NCBI GenBank assembly: GCA_965116195.1
Contig: OZ220491.1
Location: 1,240,001-1,304,000, forward strand
DNA length: 64,000 nt
Reading direction: 5' to 3'
DNA from: Aldehydirespirator sp965116195
Lineage (GTDB): Bacteria > Actinomycetota > Acidimicrobiia > Acidimicrobiales > Aldehydirespiratoraceae
Of the stretch, positions 17,427 through 25,938 are shown piece by piece. How positions within the stretch are numbered: position 1 is the first letter of the stretch; the number at the start of each line of letters is the position of its first letter. Position numbers and translations under genes: made by a program. Below the pieces are notes generated by a model. That model saw nothing but the letters and a program-made list of their open reading frames with translations, was not told where the DNA came from and ran no database searches.

Positions 17427-18880
17427 GAATCAGAACCGCCCGTGCTGTGTCTGTGCGCAGCCCGTGCCACAACCCCGGCGCATGTCGGGTCAGCAGTCGA
17501 ATCCACCGCAGCGCCCGTGCCGTGTCTGTGCGCGGCCTGTGCCACAACACTGGCAAAGTGGGCACCGCGTTGGGTGTAGCTGGAGTAGGTGTCGAATGAA
17601 GCACAGGCCGGCGACAGCAGTACCGCGGTGCCGGGCTGCGCCAGCTCCGCCGCAAGCCTGACGGCCTCATCCATGCCGGTCGCTTTGAACACAGGTCGGA
17701 TTCTCTGGAACACGGCTGAGATTTCATCGGCCGCTTCGCCCACAGCGACCACGGCAGCGATGTGTTCAACACCGGCGAGAAGTGCTCGCAGGTCCGTGCC
17801 TTTGTTGCGCCCGCCGGCAATCAACACGACAGACTCGAGACCACCCACAGCCGCCAGCGTCGCATGAGGGGTCGTTGCCGCAGAATCATCGTAGTAATCA
17901 ACGTCTTGGATCGAGGCGATCTTGCGCAGGCAGCGCGTTGAGGGTTCAAATTTGACGAGCGCTTGCTGCAGACCCTCGACTGTGGCTCCCACGGCGGTCG
18001 CGGTCGCGGCTGCGGCGAGAGCGTTGGCGATGTCATGAGGCATGGCACGCCGCAGTTCGTGCATGCTGGCAATCACACCGAAGGGCCCGCTGAGCATGTC
18101 AGTGTCAGCCTCCACACACCAAACCGCGGCACCTTTGACTGCGAAGGTCCAGATGCGGCGATCGTCTCGCACATGGCTCATCACCACCGCGTCGTCACGA
18201 TTGGCTATGGCGATTCCGTCCGGGGACAGGCAGTGCCAGATCCTCGCCTTGGCTGCCTCATAGGAGGCCAGGTTCCGGTGTTTGTCAAGGTGATCAGCAG
18301 CAAAGTTCACCCAGCAGGCTGCATCAGCGCGAAGGCACTGCGTGTGAGCCAGTCGAAACGATGAGGCCTCCACCACCAGTACTTCTGCCTCGCGGTCATC
18401 AATGGCGGTCACAAGTGGGGTGTCGTTGTTGCCGGCAGTCGCCGTTCTGATCCCTGAGGCTTGCAGTGCATCAGAGACCATCTGGGTTGTGGTTGTCTTG
18501 CCGTTCGTTCCCGTGACCGCGGCAATCGGTCGGGTGTCCCAGACACGAGCCAGGTCGAATTCGCTGGCGGTGGCCACTCCCAGGGCCTCGGCGGTGATCA
18601 ACGCCGGATGGTTCCACGGCAGCCCCGGAGTTGGGATCATCAGCTCTGCGTCGCGTATCAGTGCCTGTAAATGTCGCTCATCCGCAATAGTTTCGAGGGG
18701 CAGACCCAACTCGGCAGCCGCGCACGAGGCGCTGCTTGGCTCGGGTTCGTCGTCAAACACAACGACGTTGTGACCTCGCAGGATCAATGACTTTGCCACA
18801 GCCTGGTTGGTGGCTCCGAAACCAGCCAGCAGAACTGAAGCGGGCACCTCGCCGATTGGTGTTGTCTGTTGCCGGGTCAC
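17423..18880 (-). CDS. murD: UDP-N-acetylmuramoyl-L-alanine--D-glutamate ligase
   Basis: Adds D-Glu to UDP-MurNAc-L-Ala. The 485-aa protein has the P-loop AAVTGTNGKTTTTQM near residue 118, VNFAADHLDKHRN, YDDSAATTPHATLAAV and the C-terminal LLSPACASFDTYSSYTQRG. The last 40 residues contain a duplication: VVAQAAHRHGTGAAVDS is followed 25 residues later by VVARAAHRHSTGGSDS. A 75-bp DNA unit is repeated at 17438 and 17513 on the plus strand. The duplication keeps the frame and does not touch the core. Overlaps mraY and ftsW by 4 nt. Confidence 0.95.
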   Translation of the reverse strand: MTRQQTTPIGEVPASVLLAGFGATNQAVAKSLILRGHNVVVFDDEPEPSSASCAAAELGLPLETIADERHLQALIRDAELMIPTPGLPWNHPALITAEALGVATASEFDLARVWDTRPIAAVTGTNGKTTTTQMVSDALQASGIRTATAGNNDTPLVTAIDDREAEVLVVEASSFRLAHTQCLRADAACWVNFAADHLDKHRNLASYEAAKARIWHCLSPDGIAIANRDDAVVMSHVRDDRRIWTFAVKGAAVWCVEADTDMLSGPFGVIASMHELRRAMPHDIANALAAAATATAVGATVEGLQQALVKFEPSTRCLRKIASIQDVDYYDDSAATTPHATLAAVGGLESVVLIAGGRNKGTDLRALLAGVEHIAAVVAVGEAADEISAVFQRIRPVFKATGMDEAVRLAAELAQPGTAVLLSPACASFDTYSSYTQRGAHFASVVAQAAHRHGTGAAVDSTADPTCAGVVARAAHRHSTGGSDS

Positions 18881-19932
18881 GGTGTGAGCCTTGAGACTGA
18901 GTCAACTATGCCGCTGTTCACCGCGTCTGCGTAGAAGAGTCCGATGCCGACGCTGGTACACACGCCGGAGAGAATCCAGAGCCGCACGATGATGGTGGTT
19001 TCGGGCCAGTTTCTCAACTCAAAATGATGATGTATCGGTGCCATGCGAAACAGTCGTCGGCCACCGAAGAAGTGGAATGAGATGATCTGCAGGATGACCG
19101 AAACGGTCTCAATCACGAAGAGTCCCCCGATGATCGGCAGCAGCAGTTGTGTGCTGGTGGTCAGCGCCAGCGCGGCCAGACCACTGCCGAGCGCCAATGA
19201 GCCGGTGTCACCCATGATGATGCGCGCCGGGGCCGCGTTCCACCAGAGAAACCCGATTATCGCTCCGACCATGGCAGCGCTGACAACAGCCAGGTCCAGG
19301 GCATGGGCCACGCGGTAAGAGTCGTGGTGGTCAAGTTGCCAGTAGCCGATGATTATGAAGGCTGCGTAGCTGACACCACAGGCACCCGCAGCCAGTCCGT
19401 CAAGGCCGTCGGTGATGTTGACCGCATTGGTGGTGGCCATTATGAGCAGCAGAGCCCAGATGGCCCAGCCGACCCTGCCCAGTTCCAGGCCGGGACTGTC
19501 ATAGCGCGTGAACGAAAGCGTGGTGTGAACCGATGTGTACTGGGTGATCGTCCACACAAAACCCGCTCCGACCACCAACAAGCCCACGGTCTTGGTTCGT
19601 TTGTTGAGGCCTCGACTGCGCGCCGCAACCACCTTGATCCAGTCGTCGAGCAGGCCCACAAAGCCAGCGCCGACAATCGTCATGATAACGATGATCCCCG
19701 TGCGCGTGTAGATCCCACCGAAGACATGACTTGCGAAATACCCGCTGGCACCGGCAAACACCACGGCAACCCCGCCCATGGTCGGCGTGCCCGACTTCAT
19801 CCGGTGCCCCTCAGGAATGTCGTCGCGGATGGGCTGTCCCACACCGTAATACACCAACAAGCGGATCAGTATCCAGCATCCCACCAACGAGGCCGTCATG
19901 GCGATGCCGCCAGCCAGCAAGATCCGGATCAC
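18877..19932 (-). CDS. mraY: Phospho-N-acetylmuramoyl-pentapeptide transferase
   Basis: Polytopic enzyme that transfers phospho-MurNAc-pentapeptide to undecaprenyl phosphate to make lipid I. The 351-aa protein has GTPTMGGVA, DDWIKV (Asp-Asp), TTNAVNITDGLDGLAAG with the catalytic Asp, WWNAAPARIIMGDTGSLALG and the HHHFELRNWPE loop typical of MraY. Here murE is directly upstream, where murF is normally found in between. The downstream murD overlap is 4 nt. Confidence 0.97.
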   Translation of the reverse strand: MIRILLAGGIAMTASLVGCWILIRLLVYYGVGQPIRDDIPEGHRMKSGTPTMGGVAVVFAGASGYFASHVFGGIYTRTGIIVIMTIVGAGFVGLLDDWIKVVAARSRGLNKRTKTVGLLVVGAGFVWTITQYTSVHTTLSFTRYDSPGLELGRVGWAIWALLLIMATTNAVNITDGLDGLAAGACGVSYAAFIIIGYWQLDHHDSYRVAHALDLAVVSAAMVGAIIGFLWWNAAPARIIMGDTGSLALGSGLAALALTTSTQLLLPIIGGLFVIETVSVILQIISFHFFGGRRLFRMAPIHHHFELRNWPETTIIVRLWILSGVCTSVGIGLFYADAVNSGIVDSVSRLTP

Positions 19933-21437
19933 CTGCGGACTCCTGACCCGGGATTGTTGACCACTGAAGCAGGCTCATCGACTCCGGGACCAGGAAGATC
20001 AGAGGCCCGTAGCCGCCTCCGGATCTCCTCACGGACAACAACCCGGTCGTCAAAGGCATAAACCTGCTCACCGATTGTCTGTTCGGGTTCGTGGCCCTTG
20101 CCTGCAACCAGCAACGTGTCGCCCGGACATGCTGTCGCCACGGCGTGTTGCAATGCCAGACGGCGGTCAACAACTTGTCGCGCCGGAGGCCGACGCATGC
20201 CACGCACGATCTGTGCGATGATCTGTTCTGGATTTTCAGTCCGTGGGTTGTCGCTCGTCACGATCACGTAATCCGCGGTCTCCTCAGCGACTGCTCCCAA
20301 CATGGGACGTTTGCCGGTGTAACGATCGCCGCCGGCACCGAACACCAGGATGATGCGGCCCTTGGTAAAGCGCCGAGCGGCTTTGAGCGCGGTCGCCAGA
20401 GCAGCCGGCGTGTGGGCGTAGTCAACGAGCGCGGTGAAGTCCTGACCCACCTCGATGGGTTCAAAGCGCCCGGCAACCGGAACTGCCCGGGCCAGAGCGG
20501 AAGCCACATCGCTTGGCCGGGCACCCAGAGCCACCGCGATCTCTGCGGCGACCACCGCATTGGCTCTGTTGAAAGCTCCCACCAAAGGAAGTTCCACCTC
20601 ATGGGTGCGCCAGTGAAAAACGCTGGACCGGGCATCTTCAGAGATCACCTCAACCGCGTCCTGATCCACCTCGACCACAGGCATCTGTCGTGCCGCAATG
20701 TCAGCCATGCGACGACCCCATACCGACGTGACGTCAATGACCGCGCGCTCCGCAAGGGCATCCTTGAAGAGCTGAGATTTGGCCTCGAAGTACTCCTCCA
20801 TCGAGCCGTGATAGTCGAGATGATCGGGGCTGAGGTTGGTGAAGGCAGCGACCCGCAGCCGACAACCGTTCAAACGCTGCTGGACAAGCGCGTGGGACGA
20901 GACCTCCATGGCCACGATTTCGACACCCTCGCTGACCGCGTTGGAGAGTATTTGTTGAAGCTCAGTTGCCTCCGGCGTGGTGAGGCCGCCTGTGAGTGTG
21001 CCGATCTCGAGTGAACGCCGCCCGATCGTCTGCAACATGGCGGTCAACAGCCGAACCGTTGTGGTCTTGCCGTCGGTACCGGTGACCCCGACCATTTGCA
21101 GATGTTCGGCGGGGTGGCCGTTTACGGCTGCCGCGGCGTGTCCTACGGCCCGGCGCACCGAGTCCACCACGAGCAGTGGTACCTCGCTGTCAATGACACG
21201 CTCGGTCAACAGGGCTGATGCCCCGGAAGCGACGGCCTCGGACGCAAAGTCGTGACCGTCAACGGTCAGCCCGGAGATGCAGGCGAACAGCGATCCGGGC
21301 ATGACCCGCCGACTGTCGTGTTCCACGCTGGTGATCTTTGTCAGGTCCGCTGACACGGCCGCTCGTGTGGACACACCGCGGGGCACCACACGGTCTGCGC
21401 CGAGCAGTTCTGAAAGTTCGCTGACCAACATCATCAC
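19929..21437 (-). CDS. murE: UDP-MurNAc-L-Ala-D-Glu--meso-diaminopimelate ligase
   Basis: Adds the third stem residue. The 502-aa protein has the N-terminal uridine-binding domain (DSRRVMPGSLFACISG), P-loop VGVTGTDGKTTTVRLL, TNLSPDHLDYHGSMEEYF, VDYAHTPAAL and the specificity motif SDNPRTENP; DNPR indicates meso-diaminopimelate rather than lysine. The C-terminal tail (GPGVDEPASVVNNPGSG) is variable. A MurF identity is excluded by the DNPR motif and the YHGSMEEYF block. It overlaps ftsI and mraY by 4 nt on each side. Confidence 0.95.
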   Translation of the reverse strand: MMMLVSELSELLGADRVVPRGVSTRAAVSADLTKITSVEHDSRRVMPGSLFACISGLTVDGHDFASEAVASGASALLTERVIDSEVPLLVVDSVRRAVGHAAAAVNGHPAEHLQMVGVTGTDGKTTTVRLLTAMLQTIGRRSLEIGTLTGGLTTPEATELQQILSNAVSEGVEIVAMEVSSHALVQQRLNGCRLRVAAFTNLSPDHLDYHGSMEEYFEAKSQLFKDALAERAVIDVTSVWGRRMADIAARQMPVVEVDQDAVEVISEDARSSVFHWRTHEVELPLVGAFNRANAVVAAEIAVALGARPSDVASALARAVPVAGRFEPIEVGQDFTALVDYAHTPAALATALKAARRFTKGRIILVFGAGGDRYTGKRPMLGAVAEETADYVIVTSDNPRTENPEQIIAQIVRGMRRPPARQVVDRRLALQHAVATACPGDTLLVAGKGHEPEQTIGEQVYAFDDRVVVREEIRRRLRASDLPGPGVDEPASVVNNPGSGVRR

Positions 21438-23398
21438 GTTTCTGTGGACGCAGAGTCCGCTGTGGTGACGCCGGTGCCGTTGGTGTTGCCGCTGATGTTG
21501 CCACCGGTGATGTTGTCACCGGGGGTGTTGCTGGTGATGTTGCCGCTGATGTTGTTGTCGATGACGGTAAGCGTGTCAGGTGTCACGGCATCAGGTGTTT
21601 GCGGTGGCGGTTGGGGGGCCGGCTCGGCTCGGCGTCGTTGTGTGGGTGCCGCGTCAGAATCAGCCGGTATGCGCAACTGGCGCACCGCATAGGCAGCGAT
21701 GTCACCCACCAGCGGGGCCGCGAGTTGACCGCCGTAGAAGCGGTCGCCACGGGGGTCGTCAATAATCACCACCACAACCAGCGCAGGGCCGATGCTGTTG
21801 CTGACAATCCCGGCAAAGGTCGCCGTGTAGTGACGGCCATCGGGTTCACCCTCCTGATTCAGGCAGAGATAGCCCTCATCGCAGGGCTGCCAGGCTGTGC
21901 CGGTTTTGCCTGCCATGGTGAAGCCGTCAACCATGGCCCTCCATCCGGTTCCCTCCTCCACCGCGTCATGCAGCATTCTCATCAGAGCGGAGGCTGTGCC
22001 GGGTGCGATTGCCTGGGTGGGGCCGGCAGTCTCAGACCTGACTCCATGACTCATCTCGGCCTCGTTCATGATGATGTTGAGTGGCATCAGGACACCGTTG
22101 TTGGCGATCACGTTGTATGCCTGCAGAAGCTGCAACGGGGTCACCGCCAGTCCCTGCCCCATTGCCATGTTGGGGAGGCTCAACCCGTTCCATTTTGTCA
22201 CCGGCGCAAGGATGCCCTTCGTCTCTCCCTTGAGCTGCAGGTCGGTCAGGCTGCCGAAGCCGAAAGACCGCATCGTGGAGTACAGCGTCCTTTCGCCAGC
22301 TTTGCGCGCCAGCACTATCGCGCCGAGGTTGGATGACCGCGTGAGTATCTCTGAGGGTGTCCACGACTCACGGCCATGTGAGGGCGTGTCCACGAAGCGA
22401 TGGTCCCATATGACCAGTTCAGACGGCACGGTCACGCGTGTGCTCTCGCTGACCGCGCCCCGTGACATGGCCGCGGCAACGGTCACCGGCTTGAAGACTG
22501 ACCCGGGCTCGTAGCTCCAGGTGGCGGCGAGGTTCTGTCGCGTGCAGTCAACCAGACCCCCGGAGTTGCGCTTGACGTTTGCCATTGCAATCACTTCGCC
22601 GGTGGAGGGCACGGACACCAACGCCACACCAGAGGCGGCTTCAGCCTCGCCAACGGCGTCAATCAACAGTCGTTCTGTCTGGTATTGGACATTACGGTCG
22701 AGGGTCAGGGTGAGGTCACGGCCGACAACGGCCGCGGTGACCTGCTGCAAGCCGCCTGGAATGGTGGCACCATCGGGACTGGTTTCCTTTATTATCCGGC
22801 CGGGAACGCCCGCAAGGTGCTCGTTGTGGGTTTCCTCGATGCCACTCATGCCCACATGGTCGATGTTGACCCTTCCCACCGCCGCTATTGCCGAGCAATC
22901 GCCGTTGGGATGCTCACGCTGTGGTTCGTCAATCACGCGAATACCGTCAAGTTCGAGCGCGGTGATGCGTTCACCCAGTTCTCGGTCAATCTGGCGGACG
23001 ACATATCGGAATGCGGCGTCACCCTCAAGTGATTCCATGAGTTCTTCGGCAGGTTTGTCCAACGCCTCTGACAATGCCTGCGCCACTGCCTCCGGATCAG
23101 AGATCTGGCGGGGATTGGACACCACGGTTGCTGCCGGCAGTGACAGCGCGATAGTCCTCTCGTTGCGGTCCAGTACCGTTCCTCGGGCGGCCGGAACGGT
23201 GATCTCATAGAGGGGGAAGGACACTTCCTCCAAGATGCGCCGATCTGGGGTGGCCTGCACGTCAACGATTCGGTAAACAAAGCCTGCTGTGGTGCATGCC
23301 AGCAAGACCAGGGCGGTCACTATGCGTGCGCGACTGACGATCGGCTCGGCGTTGCTACGCATTGCAGAGCAAGGGGTCATGGCCCCGCTGGCTTCCAC
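21434..23398 (-). CDS. ftsI: Peptidoglycan transpeptidase FtsI (PBP3-type)
   Basis: Septal class B penicillin-binding protein, 654 aa. One N-terminal membrane helix (IVTALVLLACTTAGFVY), the dimerisation region beginning RGTVLDRNERTIALS, then the transpeptidase motifs SVFK (GSVFKPVTVAAAM), SSN (TRSSNLGAIV) and KTG (AGKTGTAWQ). No PASTA domains follow; the tail after QLRIPADSDAA is Pro/Thr/Asn-rich, with repeated Asn-Ile-Thr/Ser-Gly units (ISGN, ITGGN, ISGNTNG) from plus-strand DNA built of GATGTTG-like words. The start is a GTG at 23398 just after ftsL; MTPCSAMRSN is an alternative start. Confidence 0.95.
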   Translation of the reverse strand: MEASGAMTPCSAMRSNAEPIVSRARIVTALVLLACTTAGFVYRIVDVQATPDRRILEEVSFPLYEITVPAARGTVLDRNERTIALSLPAATVVSNPRQISDPEAVAQALSEALDKPAEELMESLEGDAAFRYVVRQIDRELGERITALELDGIRVIDEPQREHPNGDCSAIAAVGRVNIDHVGMSGIEETHNEHLAGVPGRIIKETSPDGATIPGGLQQVTAAVVGRDLTLTLDRNVQYQTERLLIDAVGEAEAASGVALVSVPSTGEVIAMANVKRNSGGLVDCTRQNLAATWSYEPGSVFKPVTVAAAMSRGAVSESTRVTVPSELVIWDHRFVDTPSHGRESWTPSEILTRSSNLGAIVLARKAGERTLYSTMRSFGFGSLTDLQLKGETKGILAPVTKWNGLSLPNMAMGQGLAVTPLQLLQAYNVIANNGVLMPLNIIMNEAEMSHGVRSETAGPTQAIAPGTASALMRMLHDAVEEGTGWRAMVDGFTMAGKTGTAWQPCDEGYLCLNQEGEPDGRHYTATFAGIVSNSIGPALVVVVIIDDPRGDRFYGGQLAAPLVGDIAAYAVRQLRIPADSDAAPTQRRRAEPAPQPPPQTPDAVTPDTLTVIDNNISGNITSNTPGDNITGGNISGNTNGTGVTTADSASTET

Positions 23399-23403
23399 GG
23401 GTG

Positions 23404-23949
23404 CTACGGGTCATCCATCTCTGCCCTTGCTGTGGTGATCATCTCTGCTGAGTTCAAGTCATCGGCGGGTGGCTCACTTGCGGGTGGCTCACTTGCGGGT
23501 GACTGATTTGCAAGTGGTGGAAGTCCCGCGATGCGGAACGCGTCAGGAGGTGGTGGCAACAGGGTTCCGGGCAAGATCGGGGTGAGCGTGACCAACTCGG
23601 CGGCTGCGACCAGACCAGCTGCGGTTGCCTGTTCAGTGAGACCCTCAGGTGAGTCCAGATGGGCCAGCGTTGCCATCAGCTCCTCAACACGTGCCTCGTG
23701 CAGACGATTCAACTCCAGTTGGTCATCAAGGGATGCCTGGTTCTGCGCCGACTCGACATGCAGCACGGCAACCGCAGCGAGCATGACGAACAAGCCCAGT
23801 CCCATCCACATGAGCTCTCTGAAGCCCAGCCGTTGGGAGAACCGCTTGGGGGGTGGTCCGGCAACCTTGAGCCCGCTCGTTGGCTTTTTTGCGGGCGGCG
23901 ACTTCTCAGCAGGCTGTGGGGCGGCCTGAGCCTGATGTGGGCGCGCCAT
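23404..23949 (-). CDS. FtsL-like septum protein
   Basis: A 181-aa bitopic protein in the ftsL position between rsmH and ftsI. It has a Pro/Lys/Ala-rich cytoplasmic tail (about 50 residues), one membrane helix (ELMWMGLGLFVMLAAVAVLHV), and a short heptad-like coil (SLDDQLELNRLHEARVEELM) typical of FtsL/DivIC. The extracytoplasmic end is Pro-rich and includes the repeated octad-like SPASEPPASEPPA. The start ATG overlaps the rsmH TGA by one base (TGATG). Sequence conservation in this family is low, so the assignment rests on topology and position. Confidence 0.75.
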   Translation of the reverse strand: MARPHQAQAAPQPAEKSPPAKKPTSGLKVAGPPPKRFSQRLGFRELMWMGLGLFVMLAAVAVLHVESAQNQASLDDQLELNRLHEARVEELMATLAHLDSPEGLTEQATAAGLVAAAELVTLTPILPGTLLPPPPDAFRIAGLPPLANQSPASEPPASEPPADDLNSAEMITTARAEMDDP

Positions 23950-24908
23950 CAGTTGTCCTCGTCCAGACGTTCGCCGGCTCGCAGGCGCGCCGGTGCCGCG
24001 CGACGGTTTGATGCCGTCTCCTGCGCGGTTGGGGTCATGGGTCGCCGACACAGGAGCCGGATTGACCTCTGATGTACAGGACTCGGGGGAAGGTTGGGCC
24101 GTGTCGGCCTCGGCTCGCCGGCGGCTTCTCGGAACACGTTCTTCACGATCCGGTCCTCGCCTGAGTGATAGGACAAGACAACGCAACGTCCCGCCGGACT
24201 CAGCTGCCTGATGGCTGCGGTGAGGGCCGGTTCGAGGATCTTCAACTCGGAGTTGACCTCAATGCGCAGAGCTTGAAATGTGCGTCTTGCCGGGTGTGTA
24301 CGCCGGCTTTTTGTACCGGGCACGGCCCGGGCGATTACTTGAGCCAACTGTGTCGTGGAGGTCAAGGGACGTGCTGCGATGATGGCTCTGGCGATGCGGC
24401 GACTGTGCCTCTCGTCCGCGTTGTCATACAGCACTGCGGCTAGATGATCCAGATCGCTGTGGTTGACGATGTCAGCCGCGGTCAGAGCATCTGCGGGATC
24501 CATACGCATGTCAAGGGGCCCATCCCGCCGGTAACTGAAACCGCGTTCGGCATGGTCGAGTTGCGCTGAACTGACTCCCAGATCAAACAGGCAGGCCGAG
24601 ATCTTGGAGTGTCCCAGATCGTCAAGCACAGCTCCGAGCGAATCAAATCTGGCGTTGCGCAGAGTTACGCGTTTGCGATGACCGGCTAGTCGTGTGGCTG
24701 CGGCTTGCAGGGCGGCGGGGTCACGGTCAAGACCCACGATTTGAATATGATCACAGGCATCCAGGAGTGCCGCAGCGTGGCCACCGCCTCCGATGGTTGC
24801 ATCAACACCGACACCGTTTGGCACGGCGCTGAGCAGTTCCACGACCTCCGAGCACATCACGGGTTCGTGGCTGTAGGCGGGTGGGTTGTCAGACACCCCG
24901 GCCGTCAT
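23949..24908 (-). CDS. rsmH: 16S rRNA (cytosine(1402)-N4)-methyltransferase RsmH (MraW)
   Basis: SAM-dependent methylation of C1402 in 16S rRNA. The 319-aa protein starts with YSHEPVMCSEVVELL, the SAM motif VDATIGGGGHAAALLD, GLDRDPAAL, then ACLFDLGVSSAQLDHAERGFSYR, LDMRMDP and AFQALRIEVN. The end (SPVHQRSIRLLCRRPMTPTAQE) is family-typical. The ATG overlaps the stop of the repeat ORF upstream as ATGA, so the two may be translationally coupled. Confidence 0.96.
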   Translation of the reverse strand: MTAGVSDNPPAYSHEPVMCSEVVELLSAVPNGVGVDATIGGGGHAAALLDACDHIQIVGLDRDPAALQAAATRLAGHRKRVTLRNARFDSLGAVLDDLGHSKISACLFDLGVSSAQLDHAERGFSYRRDGPLDMRMDPADALTAADIVNHSDLDHLAAVLYDNADERHSRRIARAIIAARPLTSTTQLAQVIARAVPGTKSRRTHPARRTFQALRIEVNSELKILEPALTAAIRQLSPAGRCVVLSYHSGEDRIVKNVFREAAGEPRPTRPNLPPSPVHQRSIRLLCRRPMTPTAQETASNRRAAPARLRAGERLDEDN

Positions 24909-25432
24909 GCGGCGTGCCCAGCCTTGGCAGGGGGCTGTATCTTGTGCGGTTGACAGCCTGTGACCAAGGCGGCTTTGCTGAGGTCATCTGCAGTTCCCCG
25001 ACGGGCAGCGCACGCCGGGACTGGTATCCCGATCGGGCTAATGGCAAGCGGGCGGAGTATGGGTCTTCCATTTGCCAATCGGGGAACTGCACATGACCTC
25101 AGGACTCGGTAGCGCAGGACTAGGCGTTGTGTAACTGCACGTTGCAGAACCGGCCAGCGCAGAACTCCGCGTTGCGTAACCGCATGTTGCAAAACCGGCC
25201 AGCGCAGAACTCCGCGTTGCGTAACCGCATGTTGCAAAACCGGCCAGCGCAGAACTCGGCGTTGTGTGACTGCATGTTGCAGAACCGGCCAGCGCAGAAC
25301 TCCGCGTTGCGTAACCGCATGTTGCAAAACCGGCCAGCGCAGAACTCGGCGTTGTGTGACTGCATGTTGCAGAACCGGCCAGCGCAGGACTAGGCGTTGC
25401 CGGACCGGGGAGTTGCGGGTCACCTCAAACAT
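24905..25432 (-). CDS. Hypothetical Arg-rich repeat ORF between mraZ and rsmH
   Basis: An unbroken 175-codon frame fills the whole mraZ-rsmH interval. Its ATG at 25432 lies inside the last codons of mraZ (ATGTTTGA overlap) and its stop overlaps the rsmH ATG as ATGA. The N-terminal two thirds is a 15-residue unit (VLRWPVLQHAVTQRR/G) repeated about six times; the rest is Pro/Ala/Arg-rich with no family I recognise. The 45-bp DNA period keeps the frame, so one open unit makes all units open; openness alone is weak evidence of coding. The exact overlaps at both ends argue for translation. It might instead be a non-coding repeat spacer. Confidence 0.4.
   Translation of the reverse strand: MFEVTRNSPVRQRLVLRWPVLQHAVTQRRVLRWPVLQHAVTQRGVLRWPVLQHAVTQRRVLRWPVLQHAVTQRGVLRWPVLQHAVTQRGVLRWPVLQRAVTQRLVLRYRVLRSCAVPRLANGRPILRPLAISPIGIPVPACAARRGTADDLSKAALVTGCQPHKIQPPAKAGHAA
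24978..25102. repeat. Long near-perfect inverted repeat (24-bp arms)
   Basis: The arm CTGAGGTCATCTGCAGTTCC (24978 on, 24 bp to 25001) is matched by its reverse complement at 25079-25102 with one mismatch. The 77-bp interior is GC-rich. In the mraZ-rsmH mRNA this would fold as a long hairpin shortly before the rsmH start. It could be an attenuator-like structure, an RNase processing site or a remnant miniature element. Confidence 0.7.
25096..25410. repeat. 45-bp tandem repeat array (6 copies plus partial ends)
   Basis: Units starting GTTGCA(G/A)AACCGGCC occur at 25141, 25186, 25231, 25276, 25321 and 25366, an exact 45-bp period. Each unit itself looks like three diverged 15-mers (GTTGCAGAACCGGCC, AGCGCAGAACTCCGC, GTTGCGTAACCGCAT). 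The sequence AGCGCAGGACTAGGCGTTG borders the array on both sides. There are no unique spacers, so it is not a CRISPR array. It lies inside the dcw transcript. Confidence 0.92.
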
Positions 25433-25877
25433 CGCCCAGTCCCCGTCCGTGTGTTATCGCCTCAGCGAGACGCTCGGTTCCTGCAGCACTCACCTCGGCC
25501 CATCGCTCGGGACTCCAGACCTCGACACGACGGATTGCCCCGGTGACGATGACCCGGCGCTCAAGTCCCACGGTGGCGCGGAGGTGTGAGAGAATGCGAA
25601 CTCGTCCCTGAGCATCAGGTACGACCAGGTCAGCCTGAGCAGAAAAGCTGCGCAGCGCGTTCACGTTGACCTTGCCGTCGCTCACCTCAGCCTCAAGTCG
25701 CCGGGCCATACGCTCAAACTCCTCGACGGGCAGGATGGCCAGACACGAGTCCAGGGGTGTGACGAAGGCACCATCGGACAGCTGGCTGCGAAAGCCCGAG
25801 GGCAGTATCAGTCGGCCCTTGCCGTCAATGGTGTGCTCGTGGCTTCCGACGAAGACGCTTCGGTACGTGACAGCCAT
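25425..25877 (-). CDS. mraZ: Transcriptional regulator MraZ
   Basis: DNA-binding repressor of the dcw operon, with two AbrB-like SpoVT domains in 150 aa. The first has GSHEHTIDGKGRLILPSGFRS, the second the DAQGRVRI block after ADLVVPD. FVTPLDSCLAILP and the loop after VKVNVNAL fit the family. The ATG at 25877 has no strong Shine-Dalgarno. Its promoter and decameric operator lie about 60-130 bp upstream. This is the first gene of the minus-strand division cluster. Confidence 0.95.
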   Translation of the reverse strand: MAVTYRSVFVGSHEHTIDGKGRLILPSGFRSQLSDGAFVTPLDSCLAILPVEEFERMARRLEAEVSDGKVNVNALRSFSAQADLVVPDAQGRVRILSHLRATVGLERRVIVTGAIRRVEVWSPERWAEVSAAGTERLAEAITHGRGLGDV

Positions 25878-25938
25878 CTGTGATGCTCACACGTCCCGTG
25901 TCTGCGCCTTGCAGCGCTGCCTGTGGCACGGCCTACAA

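Noticed and set aside
25127..25393. Plus-strand 88-codon frame with ALRNRMLQNRPAQ repeats that looks like pentapeptide repeats
   Set aside because: It is antisense to the dcw transcript, has no ribosome binding site, lacks the pentapeptide core pattern and exists only because the 45-bp unit is open in several frames.
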